A stretch of DNA of 64,000 bases from the NCBI GenBank assembly GCA_033030425.1, contig JAUFSD010000024.1, forward strand, positions 434,001 to 498,000. Direction: 5' to 3'. Numbering within the stretch: position 1 is the stretch's first letter; every line of letters begins with the position of its first letter. Shown here in pieces: positions 1 to 12,200 of this stretch. The stretch comes from Verpa conica (lineage: Eukaryota; Ascomycota; Pezizomycetes; Pezizales; Morchellaceae). The position numbers were made by a program, and so were the translations under genes. The notes beneath the pieces are model-generated. The model was not told where the DNA came from, searched no databases, and saw only the letters and a program-made list of their open reading frames with translations.

Positions 1-106
1 AATATGACGAAGGTTTGTATTTCGTGGGCCAAAGAATCTTTCATCAAACTCAGGGTGGCGTCTCAATGGTAAACTGAAGAACGCTATACTCAATACATAA
101 TATTAG

Positions 107-913
107 TCATCGGAGATCTATAATCAAACACATGAGATTAGGAATAAACTTGCCATCTGGCTCAAAGCCAGCTCTTTCAGCTCTATCAGCGTTATTGTCT
201 CTCAAAAAACCATCAGGGCCCTCATAACCATCGGGTCCAAGCCCTAAAGCATCAGGGTCGCTCAGGTAAAGATTTGGAGTGGTATAAACTGATCGGCTTG
301 TGCTTCCCTCTCCGTCTATATCTGATCCGCGGTGGAAAGAGCCACGTCCAAATCGGGGCTGCGTACTAGAACCTTGCGCGGATGGTACAGTATTTGTGTA
401 GGACATACGGCCACGAGCTTGATTCTGCGGCCGTGTTCCCACGACGTATGGATTTTTATCATTAGAAAGAGACAACCCAGGCTTGTCACCTTTGAGCTTT
501 TGAATATTAGATGATGATGAATAGGTCTTCCCATAGTTATCACCAGAAGGTTTTTTTTGTGATTGGTTAATATTGAGATTGGGAATTGTCACTGGGACTA
601 GCTTTGTGATAACAGGCACAACAGCTGTAGTGCGAACCGGGAAACGCCTTGGCCCAATCATCTCGGGTGAAGTATAAAGAGAGGTAATTGACTTGGGCGG
701 AGCGGTGATATTGGTGACCTGTGAGATAGGGGTTTCGGGCCTCGACTTCTGACCGTCTTGGTCATTGTTAGGGAAAGTAGGATTACCAGCATCCGTTGTG
801 CTGGTAATTGTGACCCTGGACTTTGTAGACTTAGGAGCCTTTACCACGCGAACTGGACGTTTCCCGCCACTGGAATCCTCCCAGTTATTCCTAAACTCAT
901 AATCTGTTGGCAT
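107..913 (-). CDS. Hypothetical disordered protein
   Basis: I do not recognise this protein. It is a single open frame of 268 codons from an ATG at 913 to a stop at 107. The sequence is rich in Ser, Pro, Thr, Gly and Asn. It has a basic N-terminal third (KRPVRVVKAPKSTKSRVT), an RG-containing middle (RFGRGSFHRG) and an acidic, glycine-rich tail. I see no signal peptide, membrane segment or folded domain, so it is probably intrinsically disordered. A frame this long without stops in AT-rich surroundings favours a real gene. The last residues (after PDGKF) are more hydrophobic, and a downstream exon could lie beyond the window edge. Function is unknown. Confidence 0.5.
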   Translation of the reverse strand: MPTDYEFRNNWEDSSGGKRPVRVVKAPKSTKSRVTITSTTDAGNPTFPNNDQDGQKSRPETPISQVTNITAPPKSITSLYTSPEMIGPRRFPVRTTAVVPVITKLVPVTIPNLNINQSQKKPSGDNYGKTYSSSSNIQKLKGDKPGLSLSNDKNPYVVGTRPQNQARGRMSYTNTVPSAQGSSTQPRFGRGSFHRGSDIDGEGSTSRSVYTTPNLYLSDPDALGLGPDGYEGPDGFLRDNNADRAERAGFEPDGKFIPNLMCLIIDLR

Positions 914-1078
914 TCTATTCTTTTAGATATGGGACTATAGTGATAATGATCCAGGCGTGAAGTGGCTGGATAAACCACCTCCGTTCTAATTGTAGGAGAG
1001 ATAGAGTTGATACTGATGAGCTGATATTTCTTTCCTGTAAACCGGTGGATGATGGATGAAGGAAAGATGGGATCTTTA

Positions 1079-1112
1079 CTGGTGGTGGTGGTGGTGGTGG
1101 TGGTGGTGGTCG
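1079..1112. repeat. (GGT)n microsatellite
   Basis: About eleven GGT units lie in the presumed promoter/leader of the minus-strand hypothetical gene. On the minus strand they would read as a proline run, but that frame is short and not supported as a gene. Confidence 0.85.
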
Positions 1113-1184
1113 TTGTGATGGAACATCACAGAACATAGTACTACTATATATAGCAAAAGCCACCCCAATCCTATCAACTACCAA

Positions 1185-4100
1185 TAAACATCCAAAAGCA
1201 TCACTCCTGTATCTAAATTTGAGCGCTATGATTATCCTAGCTATATCTAGTGACGATTGGAATAGAGGCCCTTTTTCTTATATTACACCAATATTAGCCT
1301 TGTTCAAAGAGCACTACCGAATAGAAGAAATCCACTCAAATCAAACGAGTTTAGCAATATCATAATCTAATATAATGAGGGAGGTCCCTTAAACTACACA
1401 CATACATCTAGTGACTAGAATTACATGTATCCCACACCCAACGGGCCAGCCTGGGAGCGGACAGGTAGGCATCCTCTGAATGTGTTACCTGTTGGAGGAT
1501 ATATACTAGTTTCTCTCATATTTGTAGGTGATAAATCGTAGCTCAATTAATACAGACACAGCCTAAATAAATTAAGTTAGTATTGGCCTATCTTGAGATT
1601 TTTTGGGGGGGTTTTGTTATTTTTATACCATGAATTGTCTCTAGAGATTTTATATTGTACGTAGGCACTTTTTTGGTAGCAAGCAATAGTTATATGTTAT
1701 CTGATAAAAATTGGCGCTTTATAAGCGATGTACTTGGATAAAATAGCTACATGATGTACTAGGGTAAAATAGCTGTCTACCCGTTCAGGGTACGCAGTGT
1801 GTCCCTCCAATGGGTAGCCCATTGAGGGGATGCCTAAAAAACTTATCTATTGCTACCTGTTAGGGGATATCCCTCAAACAGGTCGGCGCATTCAGGGGAC
1901 GTCCGCCCCCCCCCTCCCCCGATAGGCAGCGCTCCGAACGGGCCAGAACATATATATATATTACCTACATTTATTAATCCGTCATAGCGTAACACCTAAA
2001 TAAGCATATACTAATTTCAATAATAGATCCAATCTAACGGCCCGTAGAAAGAAATACCTAGTGCTACTCTACCAAAAATCTGTTAAAAGGCAGAAAGTGG
2101 AATATTGGGCCGGTTCCTAATCATAAAGCGCTAGTGTGATAAACAATCATAAAGCCTTACTTGTTTTCTTGCCAAAAAAAAACCTACACATTTCAATTGA
2201 TCGGCGCGACAGCTCGTGTACTGTTTAGGCGCTCTTGAAAAACTGATCGTAGTACACGAATTAATTCTCGTTTTCCTACATACATGTACTACATATGCAT
2301 ATGCTCTAGCCCGTTGGGGGGACATGCCTATATATCGCGATCGGGGGGACATCCCCCAGTCTGGTAGGCACCCTACCCGTTGGAGGGACACCCATATATG
2401 AGCAATCCAACAAAGTATGCTCACCCAATACAGTTACACTCAAAAGAATACGAAGAGATTTTTTTTAGATCTTATACTATGCTTTATTATATATATTTGT
2501 AGGGGGTTGGAGGCTTTGTTCTGAGTGTTTTCTTATAGCCAGAAGTCTTTGTGTGTTGCTGCCCATATAGGGGACGTAGGCTGGCCCATATTGAAGACGC
2601 CCCCTCCAGCAGGTTGGCCTGTTGAGGGGACGTCCCCCCGATAGGCAAGTTCCCCAATTAATGGGCCAGAACACACATATATAGTGAGCCGAGTGTTTAC
2701 GTATTAGTCTTAGCCAACAAAACCTTGAGATACACCTAAAAGATAAATATTTCCTGTTATTATCGTGCATTACGTATAGGAAGCTAGCTAAGCGCAAAAG
2801 TTTCCGGTCGGTTGTGGCTTAGAACCGAGTGATAGCAAATGATTTAAATCTTGACTGATAGTCAAACCCGATATCTTGACAGTGTGATGGCATCATTTAT
2901 CTAGAGAAGGCTTCTAAATTTGTATGATACATGTAACGGAAAATACTGTTTTTTGACTGTTTACAGCGCGTTTCAAAACAAAACTTCCGATTCGCTAGCT
3001 CCTTGCAGTTGGGATTCTTGTTTCAACTGATTGTGTAGATTTTTACTGGGCGAACGTGAACACTGAGTGTTATCTCTCGCCGGTATATCTTTCCTCTTAG
3101 TGATAATTATCGCAAAAAAATGATCCATCTCTTTCCGCTCATCTCTAAGCTTTGAAACTTATGTCGAAACCCAAATTCCGTCATCATCTACAACTTTCTC
3201 TATTCTAATGGATATCCCATTCACCCTTCCTAGATCCAAACCCATTACAAAGGTCAAAAATTGACAGCTCGTAAATGATGAGTTATGGTCCGCTGACGAT
3301 CAATACCGAATCGAGCAGTGACTTTACTTGGCTTCAGGAACCGTCGACCAGGTCTGAGGCGATAAAACAAACAAGAATAATCAACCAACCCAGTGTTCGA
3401 TCAAGGCCATGCAAGGTGTGACAGGACACAACGCATCCCAAACTAAAAAAATATAAAAAAGCAAACATTATTTCCTTGTTAGAGGTGATTAGGCCTTTAA
3501 TTGACCGAGTACGCTTCATACGTTAGCGAATCTAGGAGCCTTGATAGCATAATTATGTATACAACTCCAAAACACGCATGCATGACTTGAACCTCTCGGC
3601 CAACATCTGAGATTGCCAACATACCAATGATTTTGGGGAGGGCTACTCAAAAACTAGGGGTCAAGAGTCCGAGGTATAGAAAATTAACCAGTGAACTTGG
3701 TAATATATAGCTTTCTAAACTGATGACCTTGAATTACTTTATGGTCGGAGCAGACAGCTTTAACTGGGTAAGCTTTATCTAGTACGTACAAGGAGCTTAT
3801 ATAAGGTTTTAATACATGTAGATATTAGTCGTTGGTCTAAGGTTCTTGTAAGAAAGTATGCCTAGGTAAGGCTTATAAGAGGCATACCCAGTTACCCGCT
3901 CCGACAACAAAGTAAGCGAATGAACTTCCTTACTACATGTAGCTAGATAATTGGCATTATATATGTATATATGTATGTAATACAATTAATCAGTGAAATG
4001 AGCCTAGAGATGAAACTAGAGCGTAATAAACCCAGAATTAAAGTACAGTATGGAAAAAAGGAGTGAATTTAATACCATAGCACTACGGAATTTAGTCGCA

Positions 4101-5100
4101 AGTACCGAATTAAATCAGTGATTGAGGTATATTACTGTATCAATACTGTATTTCTCCCATATTGCTAGCGTATTGGTGGGAGCACTGTACTGATCCCACC
4201 CTCTTTTTGGTAGTACTGTGATATATACTTTCTTACAATTTTGAGTAAATTTAATGAAGAAAACAAAACAAAAAGTATACGTAAATAAATCGCGTAATTT
4301 GACTCACAAAGTATCACTCGGATGTTTGTAATCATCAGATACTTTAGTCTTTTGTTTCTCTGTAAATATATATATGTAGTAAGCATACATATGATCGACA
4401 TCAATAATACGAGTCAGATCCTAGCTTAATTTGACCGTCGCGCCGCCGTTTATATTGCAATGCTTAGTTCTAACCTTTGCAAGATCAGCGGGGTTAGCTC
4501 AACTTCAAGCGAAGGTAGATCCATAGAGTTATATACATGTGGGAAGCACAAGTCTAAAATACAGGTAGATCTCATGTACGAGACGTAGGGTATATGAACA
4601 TCGTAGGGTGTCCCAATCTAATACCATTACATGGCTTCGAGCTTCTTCTTAGATTGAGATAAGGTCCATGTCATATAGTAATTTAAGTATTCAACACTTT
4701 TGCTTCAGCGGATACACATCTAAGGTATAATCTACATAGCTATAGCATATGATATATATATGGTACCCAACTGGCGCCGTGGTTTTTATGCGGCAGGTCT
4801 TGTAGGATATTATGACCCTCGTGCATAAAATGGCATGCAAGGTAAAAATATGAAAGTACTTCGAAGGTCAAAACAAGCTAGGGTGATGCATAACTTCCCG
4901 GGATGTTCTATTCTTGCGCACATACATGTATAGTACATAGAGTACCCAAAGTCGTGCGCCTTATGTGGTCTAGTGATGAAGAGTTTTTCTTTCAAAGTGA
5001 ACCAAACTACCGGACATATAGAGCAAGATAGGTCGAGGGCCAATCCCCAACCAAACCGAAAGGTTATGTATGTACTCCTGCATAGCCTTTTTGAGGTTGG
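1185..5100. other. AT-rich intergenic region without genes
   Basis: I see no supported coding region here. Only short open frames occur, none with recognisable domains. The stretch holds several copies of a degenerate GC-rich repeat (1437-2680) set in AT-rich DNA, plus many short A/T runs. One minus-strand segment near 3575-3605 vaguely resembles a tRNA D-arm but no tRNA can be folded from it. Confidence 0.6.
1437..2680. repeat. Cluster of degenerate GC-rich interspersed repeats
   Basis: At least four related blocks occur at about 1437-1505, 1781-1955, 2308-2400 and 2560-2680. They are built from units like CCTGTTGAGGGGACGTCCCC. The 1781 and 2560 blocks end alike, with GATAGGCA, a short spacer, then GGGCCAGAACA followed by an AT run. 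A perfect 12-bp palindrome (GGGGACGTCCCC) sits at 2626-2637. A fifth copy in the opposite orientation lies at 25183-25270. Confidence 0.65.
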
Positions 5101-6364
5101 CAGCAGATATATTCACCGCCGGAATGTCACGTGCTTGCTTTAGCGTTTTGTCGGGAATCGGGATCCAACATTTTTTCCTCTTACTATAGTTGAAGTTGGC
5201 AGAATTTGGTCGTGCCCGCGAATTATATTCAAGACGGGTGTGGTGTCTCGGAATTAAGGAAGCTAGGAAAACGATAGAACCGGAGGTGATTCGAACGGGA
5301 CGACCCGAAAGGACGGATAGCTGGATGAGTTTGGCCGATGCCTGCCCTATCCCCCGATTAGTTGCCAGGGTGCGATCGCGGATGATTGCAATTACGGATT
5401 GCGTGTCTTCAGTCTCGATGGGCTAGGTCTCTCGCAGCGGCAGCACCTGCCAGATAATTACTACAGATGGACGAGGTTTGGAGTGCACGACAAAGAACGA
5501 AGAGTAGGAGTATATGTGTAGATTTACTCTACCTTATCTGCAGGAGGGATTCTAGCTGCAGGAATATAGAGTAGAGCACTCACTCTATTGTATGTGCCTT
5601 TGATAGGCAGTGGGTCTGCAGGCAGGCAACCAGGTGGCCTGTCCACCGCCGCGGCGGCCGTTGTCCAGTGTCGCACAAGACGCAGAGCAGTGGTGGGCCG
5701 TGAGGATTATCGCCTGTATGCCTGCTCCTGGCCACCATGCCTATTCTATCCCCGCAGGTGGTCTGGTCCTCTCCTGAGCCCGTTGAAGCCAATAAAAGCC
5801 AGTAGGTGAGTTCTAGACGGACTGTAAGAGGACGACACCGGCATAGTACCAAACTCCAAACTCGCGACGGCCGCAACTTATCCAGTTATTCCTCCCCACA
5901 AAATCTTGGCAGTCCCTCTCGCCATCCGTCCCCAAGAACGGCGCTGCTGCTGCTGCTGCTGCTGCTGCAACTTACCCATCTGTCAACCAACCACTCACAC
6001 TGTTCCAACCCGAACGCTGGCCCACTCGAGCAGCATCTCTCGTCCAGAACCCAATCTTCTCTCGAACTCGTTTTTTTTCTCCCTGAGCACTTGCCAGCGC
6101 TGTCAATATACCCGCCAGACAGAAACTCTCTTATTCTATTAATCAACCTGGAGGTTCGAGAGAAGGAAGAATCCTCTTTAATAGTTTCCCCCTCTGCAAC
6201 TTTACCCTTTAGCCTCCTCTTCCTCTTCTCTTCCTCCGTCTCACCTCACTCCACTACTACTCTACTGCCCGTGCACATCCATAAACACCCCCCTCCGACT
6301 AAAGCACACCCCCTTCATAACGTCTAGCTCAAAAATAAAAAAGAGAAAAAATACATAGACAAAT
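5101..6364 (+). other. Presumed promoter and 5' leader of the GID4 gene
   Basis: The base composition becomes more balanced and then pyrimidine-rich (6030-6290) just before the GID4 start codon, as is common upstream of fungal transcription starts. Several short ATG-started frames lie here, but none resembles a protein. A CTG trinucleotide run is at 5942-5968. I cannot place the transcription start. Confidence 0.4.
5942..5968. repeat. (CTG)n microsatellite
   Basis: About nine GCT/CTG units in the region upstream of the GID4 gene, probably in its promoter or leader. Confidence 0.85.
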
Positions 6365-7485
6365 ATGCCAACACCGAATGAGACTATTGCTGTAATTCCT
6401 ACAGTCGCCGGTAGTGATCCTTCCCGTCCCTCCCGTCTCCAGCTCTGCCCCCCAGAGGAGCCTATCGCTTTTCGCAACTCCCCACCCCTGTCGGCCTGGC
6501 GACACGGCCAGCAGGAATCAACCCCGACGAACATGCCCCAGCAACAGCTCTCGCCTACTAATAGCTCCTCTTCCGATGACGAGACGTCGACCACTACGGT
6601 CGTGAAGGAGATGGACCAAGATGTCTCTTCGGCCGAGCCATCCCCCACCCTTGAGCCAAAGTTCGACCACTCCCAGCAACCCGCATCGCACGGGTTGCCA
6701 CTTTCTTCCGAATCGCCCTTTGTTCCGTCGCTCTCACACGAGTTCTCCGCAAAACGGGTATGCTGTCCTTGTGGATGCCAGCATTGTGATATCTTGTTGA
6801 TTGCCGAATAAATGAGACGCTGATTATTGGTTCGACAGTTACTGCCTTCTTCTTCGTGTTCCTTTCTACGTCCTGGGAGCAAGTTCTCTGGGAAACAAAC
6901 CTCTGATAGGTCCACCTACGATGTTCACGTGGAACTCAAGCATGTTGATATGAATGAGTCCTTCCTCTGCGGTTATCTCCGCATCCAAGGTGCGATTCGT
7001 GTTCCAATTGAAAATTTCTTCTTTCTTCTATACACGTTCGGGCGCTAACTCATGAGAACACAGGCCTGACGGAAGATCACCCTACCTTGACGACATATTT
7101 CGAGGGAGAGATGATCGGTGATAAATATACATTCCAGACGCGTCGTCCCGAGTGGGGATCCAGCGAGAAAAACGACTTTCAACACTGGGCGCGATTCCCC
7201 GCATATCGTCCTCTAGCAACAAGGGCGAAGCGCCCAGACTTCAACTACAAGAACTTTGCGCAGAGAGAACACATTTTCATGCGCTGGAAGGAATACTTCT
7301 TGGTGCCTGACCATAGGGTAAAGCAGATCTCGGGGGCGAGCTTTGAGGGGTTCTACTACATCTGCTTTAACCAGGTCTCTGGCAGTGTCAATGGAATATA
7401 TTTCCACGCGAAATCCGAGAAATTCCAAAGATTGGAATTAAAGCATGTTCCTGAAAGGTATTTCGGGGCGGTTGAGTTTCGGTGA
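6365..7485 (+). CDS. GID4: GID4/Vid24-like substrate receptor of the GID/CTLH E3 ubiquitin ligase
   Basis: The model has three exons: 6365-6757, 6839-6989 and 7064-7485, giving 321 residues. The N-terminal ~130 residues are disordered and Ser/Pro-rich. The rest is the Vid24/Gid4 beta-barrel. The diagnostic stretch FLCGYLRIQGLTEDHPTL crosses the second splice junction, followed by TTYFEGEMIG, an FPAYR segment, and C-terminal FYYICFNQVSGSVNGIYFH and YFGAVEFR. In yeast Gid4 recognises Pro/N-degrons on gluconeogenic enzymes and recruits them to the GID ligase in the cytosol for glucose-induced degradation. Both introns (81 and 74 nt) have GT-AG ends and keep the frame exactly as the family requires. 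The start is the first in-frame ATG after a pyrimidine-rich leader. No anomalies seen. Confidence 0.95.
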
Positions 7486-9275
7486 AAGACCGACCTCAGC
7501 CTTTAAGAAACAAAGTGGTAGTGGGTTCTGGTATCAGTAGGTTTACGGTGTCGGGTTTGTGTAGGTTTGGTGTATTGGCATTGGGTGCTTGCTTCAATTG
7601 ATTGGAATTGCTTTTCATGGGAAATCTAGGGAAGGTTGGTGTGTTGTCTGGTTGTCTCATTTCTCAGGGGGGGGGGGGTTCCCCCCTCTTTTCCTATTTC
7701 CTTGGGTTCTCTCTGCTCATGACTTTCCCGTGTTGGAGATACTTTGCATTTTTTTTTGATTTGATTTAAGTGAGGAAAGATGAATGATGTAAAGATCTGC
7801 CATTTTATGCTATCTAAGCCTGTGTTTTTCTCTTTTACCTCTTTCCACTTCATGTATTTCCTTATATCTCTTATCTCTATTTCTTCCCCATTTTTACCTC
7901 ATGAAATAGGTTCATTTGCCCTGTCCCAACCCCACTCTACTGTACTCCTCCTCTCGGTCCGGTAGAGCTGTACATTACGCGATTGTCGCCTTTCTCTTTC
8001 TATATTTCTATATATCCACCCTCTAAAAAAAAACATCCTTTTTGCCACTACCCCATCATTTCCTCTAGGCCAGAGAGACTGGTTTTTGAAACGTGTATAT
8101 AGTTCCCAGCTTAATGCAAGATCATATGATTGTTTGTGATAGGAGGCAATTTTCTTTTCTCTGATCCATTTCTGATCCATCGTAGTCATGGTGTTGGAGC
8201 GTTCCTTTGTTTCTGACTCAGCAGTGCAAGACCAAGCCCACATTTAGAGGCCATTGGCGAAAGCTAGCGGGATGCGGGATGCGGGATGCGGGGGGGGGGA
8301 GTTGGTTCAATTCCGGGTTTCCCTTGCGACGTTGTGGACCGTGCGTGTATTAAAATCCCCGAGTCATGGCTTTTTACCTACTTGACAGTAGCACAGGGCG
8401 CCGAGCGGCCGAGTCAAGCCTTGATCAGCGCACCTGTTGCAGCGACGGATGCAGCCGCACTCTACCCCGCAAAACACGGTTCGCGAGAAGGTTTTCGGAA
8501 GCCCGTTAGCGGAGAGGGTTCGGCCCAACCTCGGGTGTCTCGAATATTGGTAACCCCGTTCGATTGGGCACCAGCGGTCAGGGCAAGGCTTATCGAGAAT
8601 ACATGAGACAAGAGAAAGAAGAGTGGATTCAGGGCCGATTAATACTGTACCTGTATGTACGAATTTGTACACCCTCTCCCTGATCAGTCTTGGGAATCAC
8701 TGCCTTGTCCTAATACAGATATCTCATAGTACCTCTATTACATCTTTTACCCTTCTGCTACCCGCTTGTTAGCCTTTGTGAATTATGTCATGTTTCGTGG
8801 TGGAACAATGTTGATATCCGCACCTATGGCTCATCGCCCACATGCGCTGTGCAACCACCTCTGCCAAACAAGGGCTGGATGCCTGAACCTCTTTTATGAC
8901 AACTCTTCACCATTCGTCGGCCGCGATTGGCCGCGAACCGGAAAACCAGAAAACGTCCAGGCTTTAGAGGGACTTTAACCTACCTACCGTTCCATTGGGG
9001 GTAGGCGGGAGGTCATCTTGGCCCTTGACCTTTTCAGGCATCAGTAGCTGCCTATTCTCTTTTAGGTCGTCCACCAGCTCCAGCGCTCATACATTTCTTA
9101 GCTGGGGTAAATAAACTGGACTTACTATATAATGAAGTTGTATGGCCACATTGTAGAACCAGACAGACTACTACCTACCTTCGCATTTTTCGCACCCACC
9201 ACCCACCAAAGATTATCCCAAATACCTAGACAGTAAATTCTCTATCCCCTAGGCCAAGAGACAGGCACCACCAAA
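7486..9275. other. Intergenic region between GID4 and the sacsin-like gene
   Basis: No gene is supported. The region contains a poly-G run followed by a C run near 7668-7686 (possible 3' hairpin), a G-rich tandem repeat at 8269-8299, and a GC-richer stretch at 8380-8600 with open frames in both directions that match no family I know. The final 100-150 bases before 9276 are likely promoter/leader of the sacsin-like gene. Confidence 0.5.
8269..8299 (+). repeat. GGGATGC tandem repeat ending in a G run (G-quadruplex potential)
   Basis: Three units of GGGATGC are followed by a run of about ten G. Four G-tracts of at least three are separated by 4-nt loops, which fits the classical G4 pattern on the plus strand. 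Confidence 0.75.
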
Positions 9276-12200
9276 ATGCCTCCAGCTCCCAAGCGGAATA
9301 ATGCTCAGCACCAACCGCTCACTACTGTGCTCCGGAATATCATCCGAGAATATCCTGCTGGTGGAGGTGTTCTCAGAGAGTTATGTCAGAACGCAGATGA
9401 TGCAGGAGCTACTAAGATCGAGTTCGTTCTTGACAGGAGGAGCCATGTAGAGGATAACATTTTGGATACCGGTTTGGCCCCGTTTCAAGGCCCAGCATTG
9501 CTAGCGTTCAATGATAGTGAATTCGCCGAAAGTGACTTCGACTCCCTAAGTCGCATTGGTGACAGTGGGAAAGTAACGGACCTAAACTCTACTGGAAAGT
9601 TCGGCAGAGGATTCAATAGTGTGAGATATCCTCTGTTTCCCCCTTCTCCTCGGATTTTATATACCTAACTAAAGTTCATACCAGGTGTACAACTGGACCG
9701 ACACACCTTCTATAATCTCTGGAGAGAACCTTTTAATTCTCGACCCTCACTTCACCTGGTCGCGGAAATTTTCACCCGAATCACCGGGTGGCCCACGCTG
9801 GGACTTCGTCGAGAGTATCAAAGAATTCCCGGAGATGCGCAACCAGTTATCTGCATTCGGAAGTATCATGAAGGATTTCGATAATAAATTCGAGGGCACT
9901 ATCATCCGTATACCACTAAGAACCGAAGAACAGGCAAAGGAGAGCAAGATCGTTCCAAGCCAAGCCACCACCGAAGAGGATATCATCGAGGTATTTTCAA
10001 AGTTCACCAAAGAACTTGTTGAGTCCCTTCTATTCTTGAGGAACATACACACTATCATATTGCGGGTTGATGATGGCATCTATGCTAAAGCGGTGTCAAC
10101 TACCGGCGCATCCCACCAGAAGGCAAAGGAAATCATCAATAAAGGCTATCAGGAAGTTTTTGTCAAGCAGGAGAAGGACTTATGTGAGACGGACTTTTTG
10201 ACAGACATCTCTCTTTCTCGTGGTGATTCAAAGGACGATTATAAATCTCAAACGAGGGAGAACTTTCAATATGTTATCAGTCATCACCTGAGGAAGGCAG
10301 CCGATGACGAGGAGCTTCAAAAATGGGCAAGGGGGCAGAAATTATTTCCATGGATTGCTATTGCAACCCCGCTAAAGGTTTGTTCACCTTTAAGTTCAGT
10401 AATTCTAGGCCCTTTTCCCGCTTCTGACCTCGAAACCCCAGGGGTGCAAAGATTTCACTGGACGACTCTTCAGTACTCTCCCACTCCCAATTCATACTAA
10501 GCATCCTGTTCACATTCATGGCATGTTTTCCATCACCCCGGATCGATCGAATATCCACTCTGGTGGTGATTGGACTATGAGTGACAATTCGGAAACAAAA
10601 CTCGGTGCGACATGGAACACATGGCTATTCCAGGAATGCATACCTCACGCATGGATTCGGAACCTTCAATTTTTAGATACCATGAATAATTGTGGCGAGG
10701 CAGATTTCACAGGGTGGAATTTCTGGCCCGCAGGCATCCAAGGGGAACAGATGGGGCAACTATGGATGGGGATTCTAAGTATATTATTCCAGTGGGTGGT
10801 GCAGAACGACCTGAAACTACTCCCTACAGTTTGTGGTAGGACTGGGGCTCGAAAGAATATTCTATTTACTCTTGAGACCCCCAATGACATCAAGAATGCA
10901 CTACGGAATGCTGGAAGCCCTGTTGTAATTCCCCCAGCTGATAGGAAATCCGAGCTAGATAGGCTTGAAATCGATACCTTAAAACTAACCTGCCTCACAC
11001 CAGAAACAGCCAGGGTCTCTCTATCAAGATTGGGAGACTCACTCAAAAACCTATCTCTAGAAAGCCGGCAGACTCTTCTGGAATATGTTCTATCAGATAA
11101 AGACTATGAAAGCTTAGGTTTCTGTCATGCCCCCCTCTTACCAATCTCGGGAGACAAGTTCTGTGGCTTTAGTCACTCGGATACGAAATTATACTTTCCA
11201 ACAACCATCAAAGAGGCTGAACTTTTCAAAAAGTCGACGAGAATGATTGATACTAAGAAATTAACTGCAAGCATAACGGATCAAATCAAAAGAGATATCG
11301 TGGAACTCGATCAAAAAACAGCTATATCTATATGGAAATTACCGGATGCCGTCTCATACTGTGAAAAGTTTATCTTTAACACCGTCGAATCTCAAAGCGA
11401 GGGAAAAATCTCTATATCCGACCTCGAGTTCAGAAAATTCGTGGACCAGTTCTGGGGATGGATTGATCTTGCTGACAACAAAGCACAACTTTCCAAAAGT
11501 CCTCATCTCCTGGATGGGCTATGGCTTATCCCAACGATAGGAGATCATTACTACAAGATATCAGAAGAGAAATCTTCCATTATAGATGTTTCCGGTGGCA
11601 GATTCTTCGGTCGTTTTATTCATGAAACTGCACGCTCTCATATTGAACGCGATTGTACAGAATACCCGATTTATACTGGAGAAGGGTTTTCAGACGCAAC
11701 AACCAGGGTGCTTCGCGCGCGGCATTATATCGAAGATTGCGAAATCATCGGACCCCTGATGGACTGGCTAGTTGCAAACTCAAAGATTTTTGTTGATCGA
11801 CTAAATAATGATGAAAAAGCCAAAATTCTTGAGTATTTGGCCAGCCAGGCCAGAACTCTAGAACGTTTACAAACTTCCCCAGACATAGCTAGCATGCGAA
11901 ACGTGTGCAAGCTGAGCCTTTTCCGACACGCGACACCTACACACAGCGCAGACAGGTAAGCCCCAGAATAAGATGTCTACCTAGAATAGAGCTGATTAAA
12001 AACAAAATAGACCCTGGATTTCCCTAGACCCTGTTCGGGACGGTCGTCCAGTCGAATACATTGGCATCAAATATACTAGGGTGGAACTACGTGCTCGTGA
12101 CACCATATTTATTGATATCAGTCAAGATACTGAGAAACTAGTCAGTAATCTAGGTTTGATGCGTTGCCCTTCTCGGGACCAAGTAATCAAAGATTTCGTA

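Noticed and set aside
915..1184. Minus-strand frame of 89 codons with a proline run
   Set aside because: The proline run is only the (GGT)n microsatellite read in reverse. There is no other coding character, and it lies in the presumed leader of the adjacent gene.
3560..3620. tRNA-like D-arm (TTGGCCGAGAGGTTCAAG on the minus strand)
   Set aside because: No matching acceptor stem, anticodon arm or T-arm could be found; at most a decayed tRNA-derived fragment.
4140..4200. Short hairpin GGTGGGA/TCCCACC with nearby TACTGTA repeats, possible MITE
   Set aside because: Only a 7-bp stem, and no convincing terminal repeats or target duplication.
5268..5300. GGTGATTCGAAC resembling a minus-strand tRNA T-arm
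   Set aside because: The bases flanking the loop are not complementary, and no anticodon arm follows.
5806..6327. 173-codon plus-strand frame with a leucine run
   Set aside because: The leucines come from the CTG microsatellite. The rest is pyrimidine-rich leader sequence upstream of GID4, with no family similarity.
8300..8330. GGTTCAATTCC box resembling a tRNA B-box
   Set aside because: The preceding sequence is a G-rich simple repeat and no cloverleaf can be formed.
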